A stretch of 64,000 nucleotides of DNA from Clusia tigrina (GCA_920105625.2 OV050030.1:344021131-344085130); one strand, 5' to 3'. Positions 20,945-32,749 are shown, counted from the stretch's first letter. A program made the numbers and translations. Notes: generated by a model not told the origin, from the sequence alone.

Positions 20945-22180
20945 ATGAGGATGCTCCAAATCAACCTCCATCATTCTAAACTCTCTTTCGCGAATTTGAT
21001 GGTCCGCATGAATTTCGGTGGATTCGATGTGGCCCTCATCCAAGAGCCGTGGATATGGGGCAACAAAATCTACGGTTTAAAGATGAGATTTCATGCTGAT
21101 AGCAGCTTTTGGGTAGCCTCTGCCTATATGGCCCATGACAAGCACGCCTCACCGGAGAAGTTGGGCATTAGTGGCGGAGGCAGCCGCAGCCAACAGGAAC
21201 CTGGTTGTCTCCAGCGATATAAACGTCCACAATACATTGTGGGGAAGCACAAATACAAATGCAAGAGTTGAGTCAATTTTAGACTTTATCATAGAAAATA
21301 AGTTGTGTCTTAAATTTAGGCTCAGAGCCGAGGATTCATAACAAAGAACAGAAAGGAAGTATTGGATATTACCCGACCTTCAGAGGTCCTTGGAGAGTTC
21401 CAACGAAAATTCCTACTCTTATCGTCGATATATAGAATTCGACTGAACTTCTTAGTATCTCCAGTTAAGACAGACAGATATACATATACGGTGGACGAAC
21501 TGGGGAAAGTACAGGAAGAGTCCCAGGGCCTCACCCCACAGACCCTGTGGAATTAGAGGGGCTGATAGAATAGGTAACCAGGGTCTTGAATAGTTCACTG
21601 ACACCCGGATGCCCGGTTGTGAAATGGCGAGGCAACAATAAATCACCTTGGTGGTCGACGGATCTAGGCCTTCTGCGGAAGTCTAATAGGCGATTTTTCA
21701 ACAGGGCTAAAACCTCGGGTCTGCCCTCGGATTAGGAACCCTATAAGGCTGAACTAAAAACAAATAAAAAGGCAATTAGAACTGCGCTACGAGTCATGGC
21801 AAAATTATTGCAGGAATGTGGAAGAAACATCGGTAGCAGCCAGACTAATGAAAATCTTAGCGATGTGTGTCTTCTCTTAGATACGCATTTTCCCGACAAT
21901 AGCACGGTGGAGTGTAATAACTCGACATCTATGGACAGGCAGTTTGAGATAGGAAATGCGATAGATACCGCTGAGAAAGATGAGTGGGCCCTTAACAGCT
22001 TTGGCCTTTACAACACTTCGGGACCGGATGGAATTTACCCAGCAGAATTGCAACAATCACGGGATATAATTACGCCCTGGGTTGTGGCTGCAATTAAAAG
22101 TTGTCCTAACGTGGGCTATATTCCGCTTAGATAGAAAGAAGGAAACGAAGGTTTCATTCATACTCAAAGCGGGTAGGTCC
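20945..22180 (+). pseudogene. LOA3 ORF2: endonuclease and partial RT, broken
   Basis: It opens MRMLQINLHHSKLSFANL and LIQEPWIWGNKIYGLK, the endonuclease start. Frameshifts follow at ~21130, 21280 and later; SSDINVHNTLWGSTNTNA keeps the catalytic Asp region. A later frame (21796-22134) reads LLLDTHFPDNSTVE and YNTSGPDGIYPAELQQS, the linker and start of the RT fingers. The palm, RNase H and zinc motif are absent. Confidence 0.8.
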
Positions 22181-22190
22181 TCACAAGTAT

Positions 22191-22541
22191 ATTTACATTT
22201 TTTCCAATTATAAAGAAACCAATTTTGCCAAAATTTTGTGTTTTAATTATGCACTTTGTTTCGTAATTATAAAATTAGTTTTTTTTTATTGTTACTGTTC
22301 GTTAGTAAATACTTTGATTAAATGAAATGAATTAAAAAAATAATCAAAACAATAAAGAATGCATTGAATAGCAGGATTCGACAATGATCACAATGCAGCG
22401 GAAAATTGTAAACTGTAAACTACTTAAATGTTTTAGGTATTATATATGACAAAAGATTATGTTTAAAGAGTCGTTCACAATTTTAACTTGTTAAAATACT
22501 TGTCCCGGCATTCTTCAAACCACTTTAACAAGTAAGGAATA
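22191..22541. other. AT-rich spacer
   Basis: No coding, RNA or repeat signal is recognised between the end of LOA3 and the Tc1-like element. Confidence 0.5.
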
Positions 22542-22543
22542 TA

Positions 22544-24221
22544 CAGTCACTCACATTGAAAGTCGGGCAAACTCAAAACGAAATTTCTACTTAAAATATG
22601 TTTGTTTTGAAAAAAGATAATCAACTGAAACTTTTTGTATATTGTCATAAAAAGTCCTATTGATAAAAAAAAACAACAAAAAAAGATGTTCAAAATTAAG
22701 TAAATATAAGAAAATGGAACAAAATCTGAGATAAGATCACTTTTTCGTCTCACATTGAAAGTCGGGCAAGACATAAAAAATATAAATATTTCAAAAGTTA
22801 CCAAAAAATATAAATTTTACTATTTTGTTGCACCGCCTTTTTGGTTTTCGACAGATTGCAGTCTTCTTGGCGTTGATTCAACAAGATTTTTGCACCCATT
22901 GGGACTAATCTTGTTCCACTCTTCTTGCAATGCATTCTTCAACTGGTCTTTCGATGTACACATCCTGTCCTGCATCCTGCGTCCCAATTCGTCCCATAAA
23001 TGCTCAATCATATTGAGGTCGGGACTTTGTGCGGACGTTTTGATAACTTTTGGGCAGTTTTATAACAACCAACTGCCAACATCAAGAGCTGAAAGTTTTG
23101 GATCATTGTCCTGGTAGAATTTAAAGTTATTTTCAATACCCAATTTTTGCACACTTTCTTTCAAATTCTTCTTCAAAATTGCCAAATATATTAGTTTATT
23201 CATTATCCCATCTATAAAATGTAACCTTCCAACTCCTGAAGCTGCCATACACCCCCAAACCATCACTGACCCACCAACGTACTTAACTGTTTTTCTTAGA
23301 TTTTTCGCTTCAAGATCTTGATTTGGCCTACGCCACACTTAACCTCTTCCATCACATCCGAATAAATTCAATTTACTCTCGTCTGTAAATAATACCTAAA
23401 AAATCTATTCTAGAATCATAAAGGTATTGTTGTTGTAAATATTTACCATACTCCAATATTCTCGTGCGATTTCCAGTCGATCATGTTGGTTTTTTTTTGC
23501 TAATGAGGGGCTTTTTTCTTGCTACTCGACCATGAAAGTCATGTTTTCGCAATAATCTTCTTATAGTTTCTGGGTTAATCTCAGTACCAGAGGATTCTTT
23601 GACCATTGCAGCTAGTTTGGGTGCAGAAGTAAAAGGTCTTTGCTTTATTTCTCTTAAAATAAAGTCTCATCCCTGGTAGATAATTTCTTTGGTTTGGCAG
23701 TACGTTGTTGATTTGAAATGAATCTTTGTTTGTATCTGGTAATCACATCGTGAATTGTTGACTTGCTTTTATTAACCAAATTTGCTATTTCGCGCTCAGT
23801 TTTTCCTTGTAAATGGTGATGTATGACTAAATTTCGTTCTTCCAAGTGGACTGTTTTATATTTCGTGACATTTAAAAAAATACTCAATTAAACTTCCCTG
23901 ACTGGTGCACAATATTGAAATGACAAATGTTCTTGCAAATGAGTAAACTTCGAATAAATATAACGGAATATTTACCGCTATATTTTCTAAAAACAATTAT
24001 GCCCGACTTTGAATGTGACGCGAAAAAGTGACCATGTTTAAGTTTTCACTTCATGCGCTTATTTTTTCGTAACTGTGAATATGCACTTTTCTTGGTTTTA
24101 ATAACAATAGTTTTTGTGACAATAAAAAAAAAAGTTTCAGTTGAATATCTTTTTTTAACAGAGAAATATTATAGATTTAAATTTTGTATAGCGTGTGCCC
24201 GACTTTCAATGTGAGTGACTG
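22544..24221 (-). mobile_element. Tc1-like transposon with double repeats in each arm (IR/DR)
   Basis: Ends are CAGTCACTCACATTGAAAGT at 22544 and its inverse ending at 24221, flanked by TA (22542-22543, 24222-24223). Each arm of ~220 bp carries two copies of CACATTGAAAGTCGGGCA: left at 22552 and 22751; right, inverted, ending at 24213 and 24017. This IR/DR architecture is known from Minos, Bari-type and Sleeping Beauty-type Tc1 elements, where the direct repeats bind transposase. Length is 1678 bp. Confidence 0.93.
22820..23887 (-). pseudogene. Tc1 transposase (DD34E), with stops and a possible intron
   Basis: Minus strand. The HTH region shows QGKTEREIANLVNKSKST and VITRYKQR. After a frameshift near 23650 comes TIRRLLRKHDFHGRVARKKP. 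The first Asp is in LFTDESKLNLFG. Then GGSVMVWGCMAASGVG, the second Asp in FYQDNDPK, and 34 residues later in the same frame the Glu in SPDLNMIEHLWDELGRR, so DD34E spacing is exact. Two in-frame stops (after GCDGRG and after GSWLL) kill this copy. Between EYWSM and VLFTDES, 23396-23446 reads GTAAAT...TTTTTTAG, a potential 51-base intron containing a stop. Confidence 0.9.
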
Positions 24222-24223
24222 TA

Positions 24224-25141
24224 ACTACAATCTATATATTACAAATAGATATTATATAAATTTGTACTTTATAGTTGCCTACCGCCTCGAACGGAGGTAC
24301 AGACTGGACTCAGCCATTCGCAATTGTACTGCTTTCAGTCCACAGACAGATATGTGCCAACATTAATCTAAGCCAAGAAAGACAACCATATTGGTTGCTC
24401 CAGCAACTAGGCTTTAACCAACGCTTTACCACCAAAATCTCACACATGAATCAGCTCCCTATTAAAAAACAAAGACGCCTGTCTAGATGATACGTCCGAA
24501 ACCAATCCGAGCATACTCACCTCAGATACCACCATCTCCTCACGGGCAGTTTCCCAACAATGCCCTTTTGTGGTAACGCACCCTCAGTTGACATGACGCA
24601 GGCAACACAGTGTTGGGAAAATATACTTTTGTACAATACATTAAATCAAGTTTATTGCAACATAAAACTGAGATTAATTTTTTAAAAGTTTGTAATTTAA
24701 TAACATTTAAGATAGTGTAATATATTCGATGTATATACATATGTATGTACATATATATAAAATCGTGGAGTCGTCGGCCTTGGCAGCTAATATCGACTTC
24801 AACTTTAGATTTTATATTATATCTAATAAAAATATAAATACTTTTGTGGGGCAACATAAACTAAAACTTTATAATCAAGCCATAAAATCTTATATTATAA
24901 ACGTATGTATGTATTAACGCAATTACCAAATATCCAACAAAATTTTTTATATAGAATACTTCGTCGAATATTAACTGAATACTTTGAAAATACCGATTTA
25001 AATTGTTACAAATATGCATAATTAATTAGTGTTAGAATACAGTTTATTGTGTTGGTAGAGATCAGAGATTTTCTTTAAAAATCGATAAGTGTGTTGTCGC
25101 GTCACATAAACTCGTGCAATGCGAGTTCACTTCAGCTCACT
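24224..25141. other. no recognised gene
   Basis: 24260-24600 is less AT-rich with short open frames on both strands, but no peptide I recognise; it may be an old element remnant. 24600-25141 is AT-rich. Nothing else is supported. Confidence 0.4.
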
Positions 25142-25144
25142 TTA

Positions 25145-26176
25145 CCCTACGTCACTACGGGCAATTTTTGATGGCATGCCATTGGCAATTTCAAGCAAAT
25201 TGCCAATGGAGACTCCAAATTGCTTCAAGTTGGCAATTTATGTTATGAAATATGTTATGCCATAAATTGCCAACGTGCTGGGTTGCAATCAGTTGTCATT
25301 TTGTTTGTTTGACAGCCTTTTTTCATTTTTTCGTGACACTGACAGTGGAAGCATCGTCGGACCTTTTCGTTTTACCGCATCTATTAAATTAATAAAAACG
25401 CTAAAATGAATGGAGAGTGTGCATTTGCATTCTTTGTAACCCTACGTCTCCACGGGCAATTTTTGATGGCATAACATCTGTCAAATTTGATTGCAATGGT
25501 TGGCAATATTTTAATGGTGGGCATTGCGATGTTATGCCATCGTCATTTTGAAAATGCCGTCAAGCAATCTAGTTCGCTGTACCCACGCTTGAAAAAATTT
25601 TTTATTTACACGATGAAGAGGAAAAAAGAAGGAAACCGAAATTCTGGGTGAACCCTTGTTACAAAGAATGCAAATGAACAGTCTCCATTCATTTTAGCGT
25701 TTTTATTCATTTAATAGATGCGGTAAAACGAAAATGTCCGACGATGCTTCCACTGTGAGCGTCACGAAAAAATGAAAAAAGGCTGTGAAACAAACAAAAT
25801 GACAACTGATTGCAACACAGCACGTTGGCAATTTATGGCATAACATATTTCATAACATAGATTGCCAACTTGAAGCAATTTGGAGTCTCCATTGGCCATT
25901 TGCTTGAAATTACCAATGGCATGCCATCAAAAATTGCCCGTGGAGACGTAGGGTAATAAAGGATTCACCCAGAATTTCGGTTTCCTTCTTTTTTCCTCTT
26001 CATCGTATAAATAAAACATTTTTTCAAGCGTGGGCACAGCGAACTAGATTGCTTGACGGCATTATCAAAATGACAATGGCATAACATCGCAATGCCCACC
26101 ATTGAAATATTGCCAACCATTGCAATCAAATTTGACAGATGGTATGCCATCAAAAATGGCCCGTGGAGACGTAGGG
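25145..26176. mobile_element. Harbinger-type MITE E1, interrupted by a copy of itself
   Basis: Terminal inverted repeats begin CCCTACGTC, followed by CGGGCAATTTTTGATGGCAT (right end CCATCAAAAATGGCCCGTGG). The flanking duplication is TTA (25142-25144, 26177-26179), the 3-bp TWA type of the PIF/Harbinger superfamily. Without the insert it is 515 bp. No coding capacity. E2 sits inside it in reverse orientation, so the region reads as X, Y, inverse X, inverse Y. Confidence 0.85.
25440..25953. mobile_element. Harbinger-type MITE E2, inserted inside E1
   Basis: Complete 514-bp element with ends CCCTACGTCTCCACGGGCAA and its inverse, duplication TAA (25437-25439, 25954-25956). The host sequence across the join (CATTTGCATTCTTTGTAA, then a match to the inverse of E2's own centre ending in TTCACCCAG) shows it landed in the middle of E1. 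Confidence 0.87.
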
Positions 26177-26820
26177 TTAGATCGGTAATTTGACGTTTCA
26201 GACGCGAACATCAAAGTGCAGTACCAGTTCATAATAACAAGTTCTATTCACAATTAAACGCTGTTAGGTTTAAGTTATTTCGATAATCATATATTTTAAA
26301 CAATAAAATTGAAGAAAATTGTAAATAATTGATATATACATTATTAAGTAGTTGAGATATATTATTAAGTAATTTTGTCGAAGATGAATATGAGGAATTA
26401 TGCTTTTACAATGGAAATGATAATTATTAATTATTTTAAATTCACAAAATGTTCGTTAATTTTCAAAACAGAATATGAACTGACCTGTAGCTCTTTTCTG
26501 CAACTCAGTGGAGAACTTCTCTACTGCTGATGACGTAGTTATCAACCATAAAATATTTCTCAACCGGTGTGACTTTAGTATTTCTATAACTCAGAATACT
26601 CACCAATAGAGATATTCGTGTTGAGTTGAGCATGAATAGTTTGACATTTATTTGTGAGATATGTGTATACTACACAAAGCTGTGTAAAGCAGCAAATAAT
26701 AAATAAACAAAATAAAAACAATAAGGTTTAAAGAAAAATTCGGAGACAATTAAACATAAATTGTAAAAAATTAGTGAGATACGTATGATCATTTATACTA
26801 TAATGTAAGATAACCGAAAT

Positions 26821-27132
26821 ATGCTTCGAGTTCAGCGTCGGCGGTTGCGAGATGCATTTCATCCATTTCATATCCCTGAGGCGCGATTCATGGAACTTTT
26901 TCGGTTAAATAAATATGTTTGTATTCATATTTTAGAAGAAATAAGTTCTATTACGAAGAGTGAAATTAGAAATACCTTCATTCCAAGAAATTTAAAGGAA
27001 GTAGCTGAACTACATTTTTATGCAACTGGGTCATTTCTTCGGGATATTGGGTAAGATTTCGTTTGTCCTTTAGGCAGAACCATGATATCACGCATAATAC
27101 ACGAGGTAACGGTTCTCATTGTATGAATATAA
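26821..27132 (+). pseudogene. PIF/Harbinger transposase (HARBI1-like), N-terminal remnant
   Basis: The ATG at 26821 opens a frame with RFMELFRLNKYVCIHILEEI and LKEVAELHFYATGSFLRDIG, the conserved N-terminal region of Harbinger nucleases (ATGSFxxxxG). At 27052 TAA interrupts, but the same frame continues DFVCPLGRTMISRIIHEVT, the next family motif, so the stop looks like a single C-to-T change of a Gln codon. The DDE core is absent. It lies 650 bp from the Harbinger-type MITEs, but I found no matching terminal repeats around it, so a shared family is not shown. Confidence 0.75.
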
Positions 27133-27712
27133 CAGATTTTTAACTAAAAACGTTACTTACCGCATTAAGTGTTGTAAATATGTACATAAACTAACTTACT
27201 CATAACTCCAGAATTGTACTTTATCATCCCTACTTTATAAATGTCAAGCAATTGTCAATTATTCTCTCTCTTTGTTCTTATGCGAGAATAAAAACTTCAC
27301 TTCTTCTTTGGCACACGATAAGTAACAACGTGTTTTATTTTAACATTAATTCGTTATTGGTTGTGTCAGTTCACACTTGCTAAAGAGCAATTGACAATAT
27401 CTGCACTAGTAGAAAATTCAAAACTCTACTCACCACACTTACAGAAACACAATAGTTGAGAACAATGACACTCTCACGTCACATTCTCTACCAGTAGAGC
27501 AATAATCTGTGGAGAAAAGTTACAGAAACAAGCTACTGCACTAGAAGAATTTAACTGCACCTACTTCATAAACTGAAAGTGAACCTCTGCGACGTGAACA
27601 GAAAAATGCAGATGAACTCGCGACTCGAACACAGTAAATGCGAATAGACCCGATATGTATCATCAAAGCGTTTCCATACAGGTGGAGCTACATCTGACAT
27701 TATTATTTAATA
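27133..27712. other. no recognised gene
   Basis: Moderately AT-rich DNA with no convincing frame, RNA or repeat. Confidence 0.4.
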
Positions 27713-27716
27713 TAAA

Positions 27717-28593
27717 GGGTTTTTCAAAAGAAACGCTACAAAAGTAAATCGATATTGACAGCAAACGTCGCCATATTTTTTCCCGCTCTTTTGACATTTC
27801 TCTTCAGTAAGGTTTGCCACTTCATCACGCATAGATATACGAGCCAACAACGAGTCGAAATTATTAAAATTTACTACCGAAATTCGGAGTCAGTCGCCTC
27901 AACTTTAAGAGCGCTACGTCCAATTTATGATGAGGCTCATTTCTGGCTGAATGGCTTCGTCAATAAGCAAAATATGCGTTATTGGTTAGACAGCCATCCA
28001 CACGTACTCCATGAGACATTATTGCATCCCGAAAAAATTACGGTTTGGTGCGGATTATGGGCCGACGGCGTCATTGGGCCGTACTTCTTCCGTGATGATC
28101 AAGACCGGCACATTACTGTGAATGCGAATCGCTACCGTTCAATGATAACCGAATATTTTTGACTCTAATTGGATAATATGGACTTGGAGGACATGTGGTT
28201 CCAACAGGACGGCGCCACAAGCCACACAGCGAATGCCACAATCAATTTACTGCAAACGAAGTATGGTGAACGTGTTATCTCACGAAATGGCCCAGTCGAT
28301 TGGCCGCCTCGGTCGTGCGATTTGACGCCGTTAGATTATTTCCTGTGGGGCTACGTCAAGTCTATGGTCTATGCCAACAAGCCAGAGACGATTGATGAAC
28401 TTCGTACGATATCGAACGTGAAATTGCAGCAGTATCGGCCGATTTATGCTTGAAAACCGTTGAAAATTGGGTTCAGCGTCTGGACTTCTGCAAGCGTGCC
28501 CGTGGTGGCCATGCAAAAGAAATCGAGTTCCATACATAATGGCATCGAACGTACTTTCACAGGAATAAATGTAGCGCTCTTTTTGAAAAACCC
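27717..28593 (+). mobile_element. second mariner-like (Tc1/mariner group) element, internally deleted
   Basis: Inverted ends GGGTTTTTCAAAAGAAACGC (27717) and GGGTTTTTCAAAAAGAGCGC (inverse, ending 28593) match at 21 of the first 24 positions. TA dinucleotides lie a few bases outside on both sides (TATAAAGGG left, CCCGATATA right), so the true ends may be up to 6 bp further out. At 877 bp it has lost a third of its length. Confidence 0.8.
27755..28540 (+). pseudogene. mariner-like transposase, internally deleted
   Basis: The N-terminus reads RYTSQQRVEIIKIYYRNS and STLRALRPIY, then jumps to DEAHFWLNGFVNKQNMRYW. About 110-120 residues (HTH to first catalytic box) are deleted, although the first Asp survives in DEAHFW. 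The core continues with HPEKITVWCGLWADGVIG, a stop at 28162, MWFQQDGATSHTA (second acidic site) and WPPRSCDLTPLDYFLWGYVK (third, Asp). A frameshift near 28410 precedes the C-terminal ENWVQRLDFCKRARGGHAKE. This transposase class is widespread in insects. Confidence 0.88.
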
Positions 28594-28605
28594 GATATAT
28601 GCTGG

Positions 28606-28608
<3 letters not shown>

Positions 28609-28674
<66 letters not shown>
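28609..28674. repeat. AT dinucleotide microsatellite
   Basis: About 33 uninterrupted AT units immediately 3' of the mariner-like element. Confidence 0.95.
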
Positions 28675-28678
<4 letters not shown>

Positions 28679-28889
28679 ATATTGATGCTATATATATAAA
28701 TATGATAGTTGGTATATTTGTTTGTATGCTTGTCTGCTGTTGATTAATACTACAGAAACTGCTGGATAAATGCAGCTGAAATTTACCGGATTTATTTGTT
28801 TTGATTTAAGTGAGGTTTATAACATAGTTTGAAAACGGGGAAGCAATACTGGAACCCAATCAAAAATATTTTATGAGAAATACTGATGA

Positions 28890-29480
28890 ACAAATCGATA
28901 AACGATGTTGATTAAATACGGGTACTAAACGAGAAATTGTCACTACAGTACACAATTTATTCGATCAACTCAATGAATAATTTCGATTGTTCAAAATTGT
29001 CCTTGAACAAATGCCATCTGATGACTAAAAAGTTGTTAGAGCAGACGGAATAACTGTCGGCCAACATAAAAGACAGTACAATGCACCAACAATTGATGAA
29101 GTGGGAATTGTTATAGTTAGAGAAGGATTTAACACGGGTGATATAATTCTTCATCAGAGAAATGAAGATGTTCAGCGAGCCTCAGAAACTCATCGTCCAT
29201 TACGAAGGATTTGGTTGATCGACAAAGTAACACCAAGGCAAATTGATCAAGTCATATCAGTAGATATACTATATCGACATTCATCCGGACGTATTTGATG
29301 TCGACACCAAAAATATGATTCATGATCCTTGTGGCAACATTAATTCATGATGCATGTCTGATGTGAGATGCACGAAACGATACACAATAGACTTACTTAC
29401 CGAGACTATTTCTCAAAATGACCAGTATCTACTCAATTGTGAGAGATCTACTGATTCTGGCAAATCCTACATTTTAAAAG
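28890..29480 (+). pseudogene. Helitron replicase N-terminal remnant
   Basis: Frames with stops and shifts read VGQHKRQYNAPTIDEVGIV, then EGFNTGDIILHQRNEDVQRA and SETHRPLRRIWLIDK, the conserved Helitron helicase-like N region; further on come YRHSSGRI, a shifted TKNMIHDPCG, and DSGKSYILKV near 29470, the block normally just before the Rep motif. The Rep HUH motif and helicase are absent. Rolling-circle transposition is the family function; this copy is dead. Confidence 0.8.
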
Positions 29481-29482
29481 TA

Positions 29483-32300
29483 GGTTAGGTTATATGGCTA
29501 TCCTAAGACTCCTATATTCAAGGCTCGTTGTTGCTACAAGAGCTGTTTATCCTACACCTTCGGATCCTCCTTAAACCATCCTGTGAATTTGATCAAAGTA
29601 ACCACTTTCGTTAGCTTCATCCGGTAAATCTTTTCAATGCTGTCAAGAAATGCGAATCCAAGATTGGATAACCTTTTTCTGTATAGAGCCATGCATTCAC
29701 ACAGGAAGTATTCCTCTGTTTCATCTTTCTCGACATCCTGACAGATCCTACAAAAGTCATAATGGGGTACCCCCGTCTGCTTTCATGTCTACAAATCAAA
29801 CAGTGACTTTTCAGTCCCCTATTAAATAATTAATATCTTGCCTGTTTAATTTCAGCAGCGGTTTTGTGCGGCCGCGATTCCATTATTTGTCTACTTGTAA
29901 GGCAGGTACTAACTTTCCCCATCTAACATTAGCCACTTTAAAAGCCACTTTAGCAGTTTGCATGCTGCTTAGCGCATTGGTATTGGAACCTTAACTGGAA
30001 GGATTGTTAATGTTGTCCTCGCCCTAGCAAACTCATCAGCCTTGCAAATGCCATCAATATCTCTATGCCCGGCACCCAGACCAGGTTTATATTAAAGTAT
30101 TCAGACAATTCACTTAATACCTTATAAAATTGTACTACCGCTTTCGACGATTGTCTGCTTGGCTAGAGGAATAATCTTTATATGGAGCAACCCCTATCTT
30201 ATTGCTGTTACCTCTGCTTGGAACACGCTATAATGGTCCGGCAAGCGAAATGATAAAATGACGACCAGTTTTTCAGAATATACACCTCCACCCACCCGAT
30301 CATTAAGTTTTGAACCGTCAGTATAAATGATAATTTCATTCTTATAGTTCATAATTCCATTATCCCAATCCCCCTTTGATGGAAATATAGTGGTAAAGGA
30401 TCTGCTTATATTCAGCTCTAATGGATTACAATACTCTGCAGTAAAGGGAGTAATTGGAAAATTTTCTTCTGTGGTCGTATGACTCCAGTTACTTGTAGTC
30501 TAAATGGAGAGTTCCCTGTGTCTAAGAGCTGAATGACTGCGGGTTGCTTACCATACAAGTAAATTGGTAAAAGGTGCAACAGAATGTTCAATGCTGCTGT
30601 GGAAGTCGTTTTGAGAGCTCCGCTTATACATAAACAAGCTGCTCTCTGAATACGATCCAAGCTTTTCAGAACATAGCTTTTATCAAGTGCCGGCCACCAT
30701 ACTAGTATGCCGTACATCAAAATCGGTCAAACCACTGTTATATATAACCAATGTACAATTCGGGGGGCCATGCCCCATTTTAATTCCACGGTCTTTCCAC
30801 ACGAATTTAATGCTATTGATGCTTTTCTTACTACATTTAGTTTCCAATTAAGCTTTCTGTCCAAAATCAACCCCAGGTAGTGGGCCTTATCATTAAAAGA
30901 CAAAGCGATTCCATTCACTTTAGGGTGCCTTACCTCTGGTACTTTATGTTTCCTACTAAATAGTACCATTTCTATTTTGTTCTCATTTTCGGCCAAACCA
31001 CAAGATTTTGACCATAGATTTAGCTCATTTAATGTGCTCTGCATGACTTCGTGAAGAGTAGTGGGGAATTTACCTCTTACCGAGATTGCAATATCATCCC
31101 CATAGGCAAAAACGTGTATTCTTCTTCCCTCTAAGCTCTTTAAAAGTTTATTCATTGCCAGTACCCAAAGGAGAGGAGACAGCACGCCACCTTAAGGGGT
31201 GCCCCTGCTGACAGATCTACGCATCCTCGAGGCACCTAATGTTGGATTCACAAACCTGCATATGAGCATTTGTTCGATGAAAACAACCAGCGCCCCGGGC
31301 ACACCGAATTCCGTCTGTGCTCCGGTTAGTGCCTTGGGTAGGATATTATTAAAATCGCCCTCAATGTCTAGGAAAGCTACCAATGTATATTCTTTGTCTT
31401 CTATTGATTTCTCAAAACTGTCACTTACGAAATCAAGGCTGCTTCTGTAGATTTATCTTTCGAGTACGCGTGTTGTGAAATCGCTATTTGGGATGAGGTT
31501 ATTTTTTCCCTGATGTATATTTCTATTTATCTCTCTAGAGTTTTCAATAGGAAAGAAGAAAGACTCATAGGCTCGCAATCCTTTGGACTAGCATGCGAGC
31601 TTTTACCCGCTATTGGGATAAATACCACTTTCACTTCCCTCCACACTGAGGGGATATGATTTAAACGTAGCGCACTTTTGAAAATCGTTATTAACCATTC
31701 CATAATGTCGTTTATAGAATTCTGCAATTGAGCTGGGAAGAGCCTGTCTGGTACCTGCGACTTAAAGGGTTTAAAGGTACATATGGCCCACGTGATACTA
31801 TCCACAGTGATATTTATAATTTCGAACTTTGCTCTAGTGATATGTGAAATTTCCATTATACCCATAGTTGGGTTTTCAGGAATGTGCGAATTTAATAACA
31901 GATTTAAGACTCCTCACTTGATACTGTCTAGCTCTTGCCGGAATTTTTGGAAGTAACCATCTGTTGCGGTGGAGCTTGAGAGGATTTTTCGTAGTCAAGA
32001 TGCCTCTGTGATGCCCTCAATATCACCATGGAAGGACCTCCAAGTCGTTCTTTTCATTTTCCTCAATTCCTTTTTGTATTTCTTTAGCTTGTGCCCATAA
32101 CAGTTCCTGTCACTTTCGTTCCGAGAGGACTTCGCTTTATTGAACTGGTCTCTGGACTCTATTGTTAGTTTGTTAAGTTCAGAGAACCACCAGGGGGTTA
32201 CCTCTTACCTCTATTATAGCTGCTAGGACACGCTCTATTGGTGAAAGATTATCTAGGGACTCAACGTTGCCAGGAATTTTAAAAGTAAGATAATAGATCG
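29483..32300 (-). mobile_element. LOA4: LOA-type non-LTR retrotransposon, 5' truncated (minus)
   Basis: Minus-strand ORF2 remnant from linker to terminal zinc motif. Linker near 32200-32000 (NLSPIERVLAAIIEV). RT: ERVIEIQL-type region, VAFLDIEGDFNNILPKAL near 31350, stop at 31189, then MLSPLLWVLAMNKLL and FAYGDDIAISV (YGDD instead of YADD) near 31100. Thumb: LKWGMAPRIVHWLYITVV and MMYGILVWWPALDKS. RNase H begins near 30350 with IIIYTDGSKLNDRVGGGVYS. Zinc motif FCRICQDVEKDETEEYFLCE near 29750 and tail FTGWFKE near 29580. The 3' end reads AACCTAACCTAC, abutting the Helitron remnant at about 29483. No ORF1 or clear endonuclease. Confidence 0.85.
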
Positions 32301-32749
32301 GGATGGACCGTAAAATACTACATGTGTGACGACATCCTACATACATTCAAACATGAATAATGAGGCATTGGTTTTGAATGAGGATATGTCTTGGTGTTAG
32401 GGTTTGTTTGCTTTTCTGGATGCTATTCCAACCGATGGAGTTTTGCTGGGATTTCCAGCAGTCTAAGTCCACTTAGGTTCGCTAAGTTCCTGTGTCTTGT
32501 GAATTAAAAACGCGACTTGTTATTTTCGCCATTCAATTAACAATTCATTCCTTATTCAAAATTCACCTACTTATATACTATTCGAGAATTGGGTTACTTC
32601 CTAGTTTCCTAGTTGCTTAACTCCTTCGTTTGCACAATGTTGCAATTGTTTTCCAATGCAGTTATTGACTTACTAACTTTTGTAAAGTGCGGATCGTGAA
32701 TAGTGGTTAAGAACATTTGTTACAAACATTAGTACCAATTTAGCTTCAG

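Larger units (their letters stand above)
19741..22190 (+). mobile_element. LOA3: third LOA-type copy, lacking its 3' half
   Basis: It contains a 5' UTR-like stretch, a broken ORF1 with the DUF4780-like domain, and ORF2 through the early RT. It stops within the RT just after the equivalent of SFIPKAGR (about 22175), then AT-rich DNA follows. Retrotransposition truncates the 5' end, so loss of the 3' half needs a later deletion or rearrangement. Confidence 0.75.

Noticed and set aside
26480..27640. Weakly similar patches around the Harbinger remnant as its inverted termini
   Set aside because: By eye the similarity is too poor and the ends undefined.
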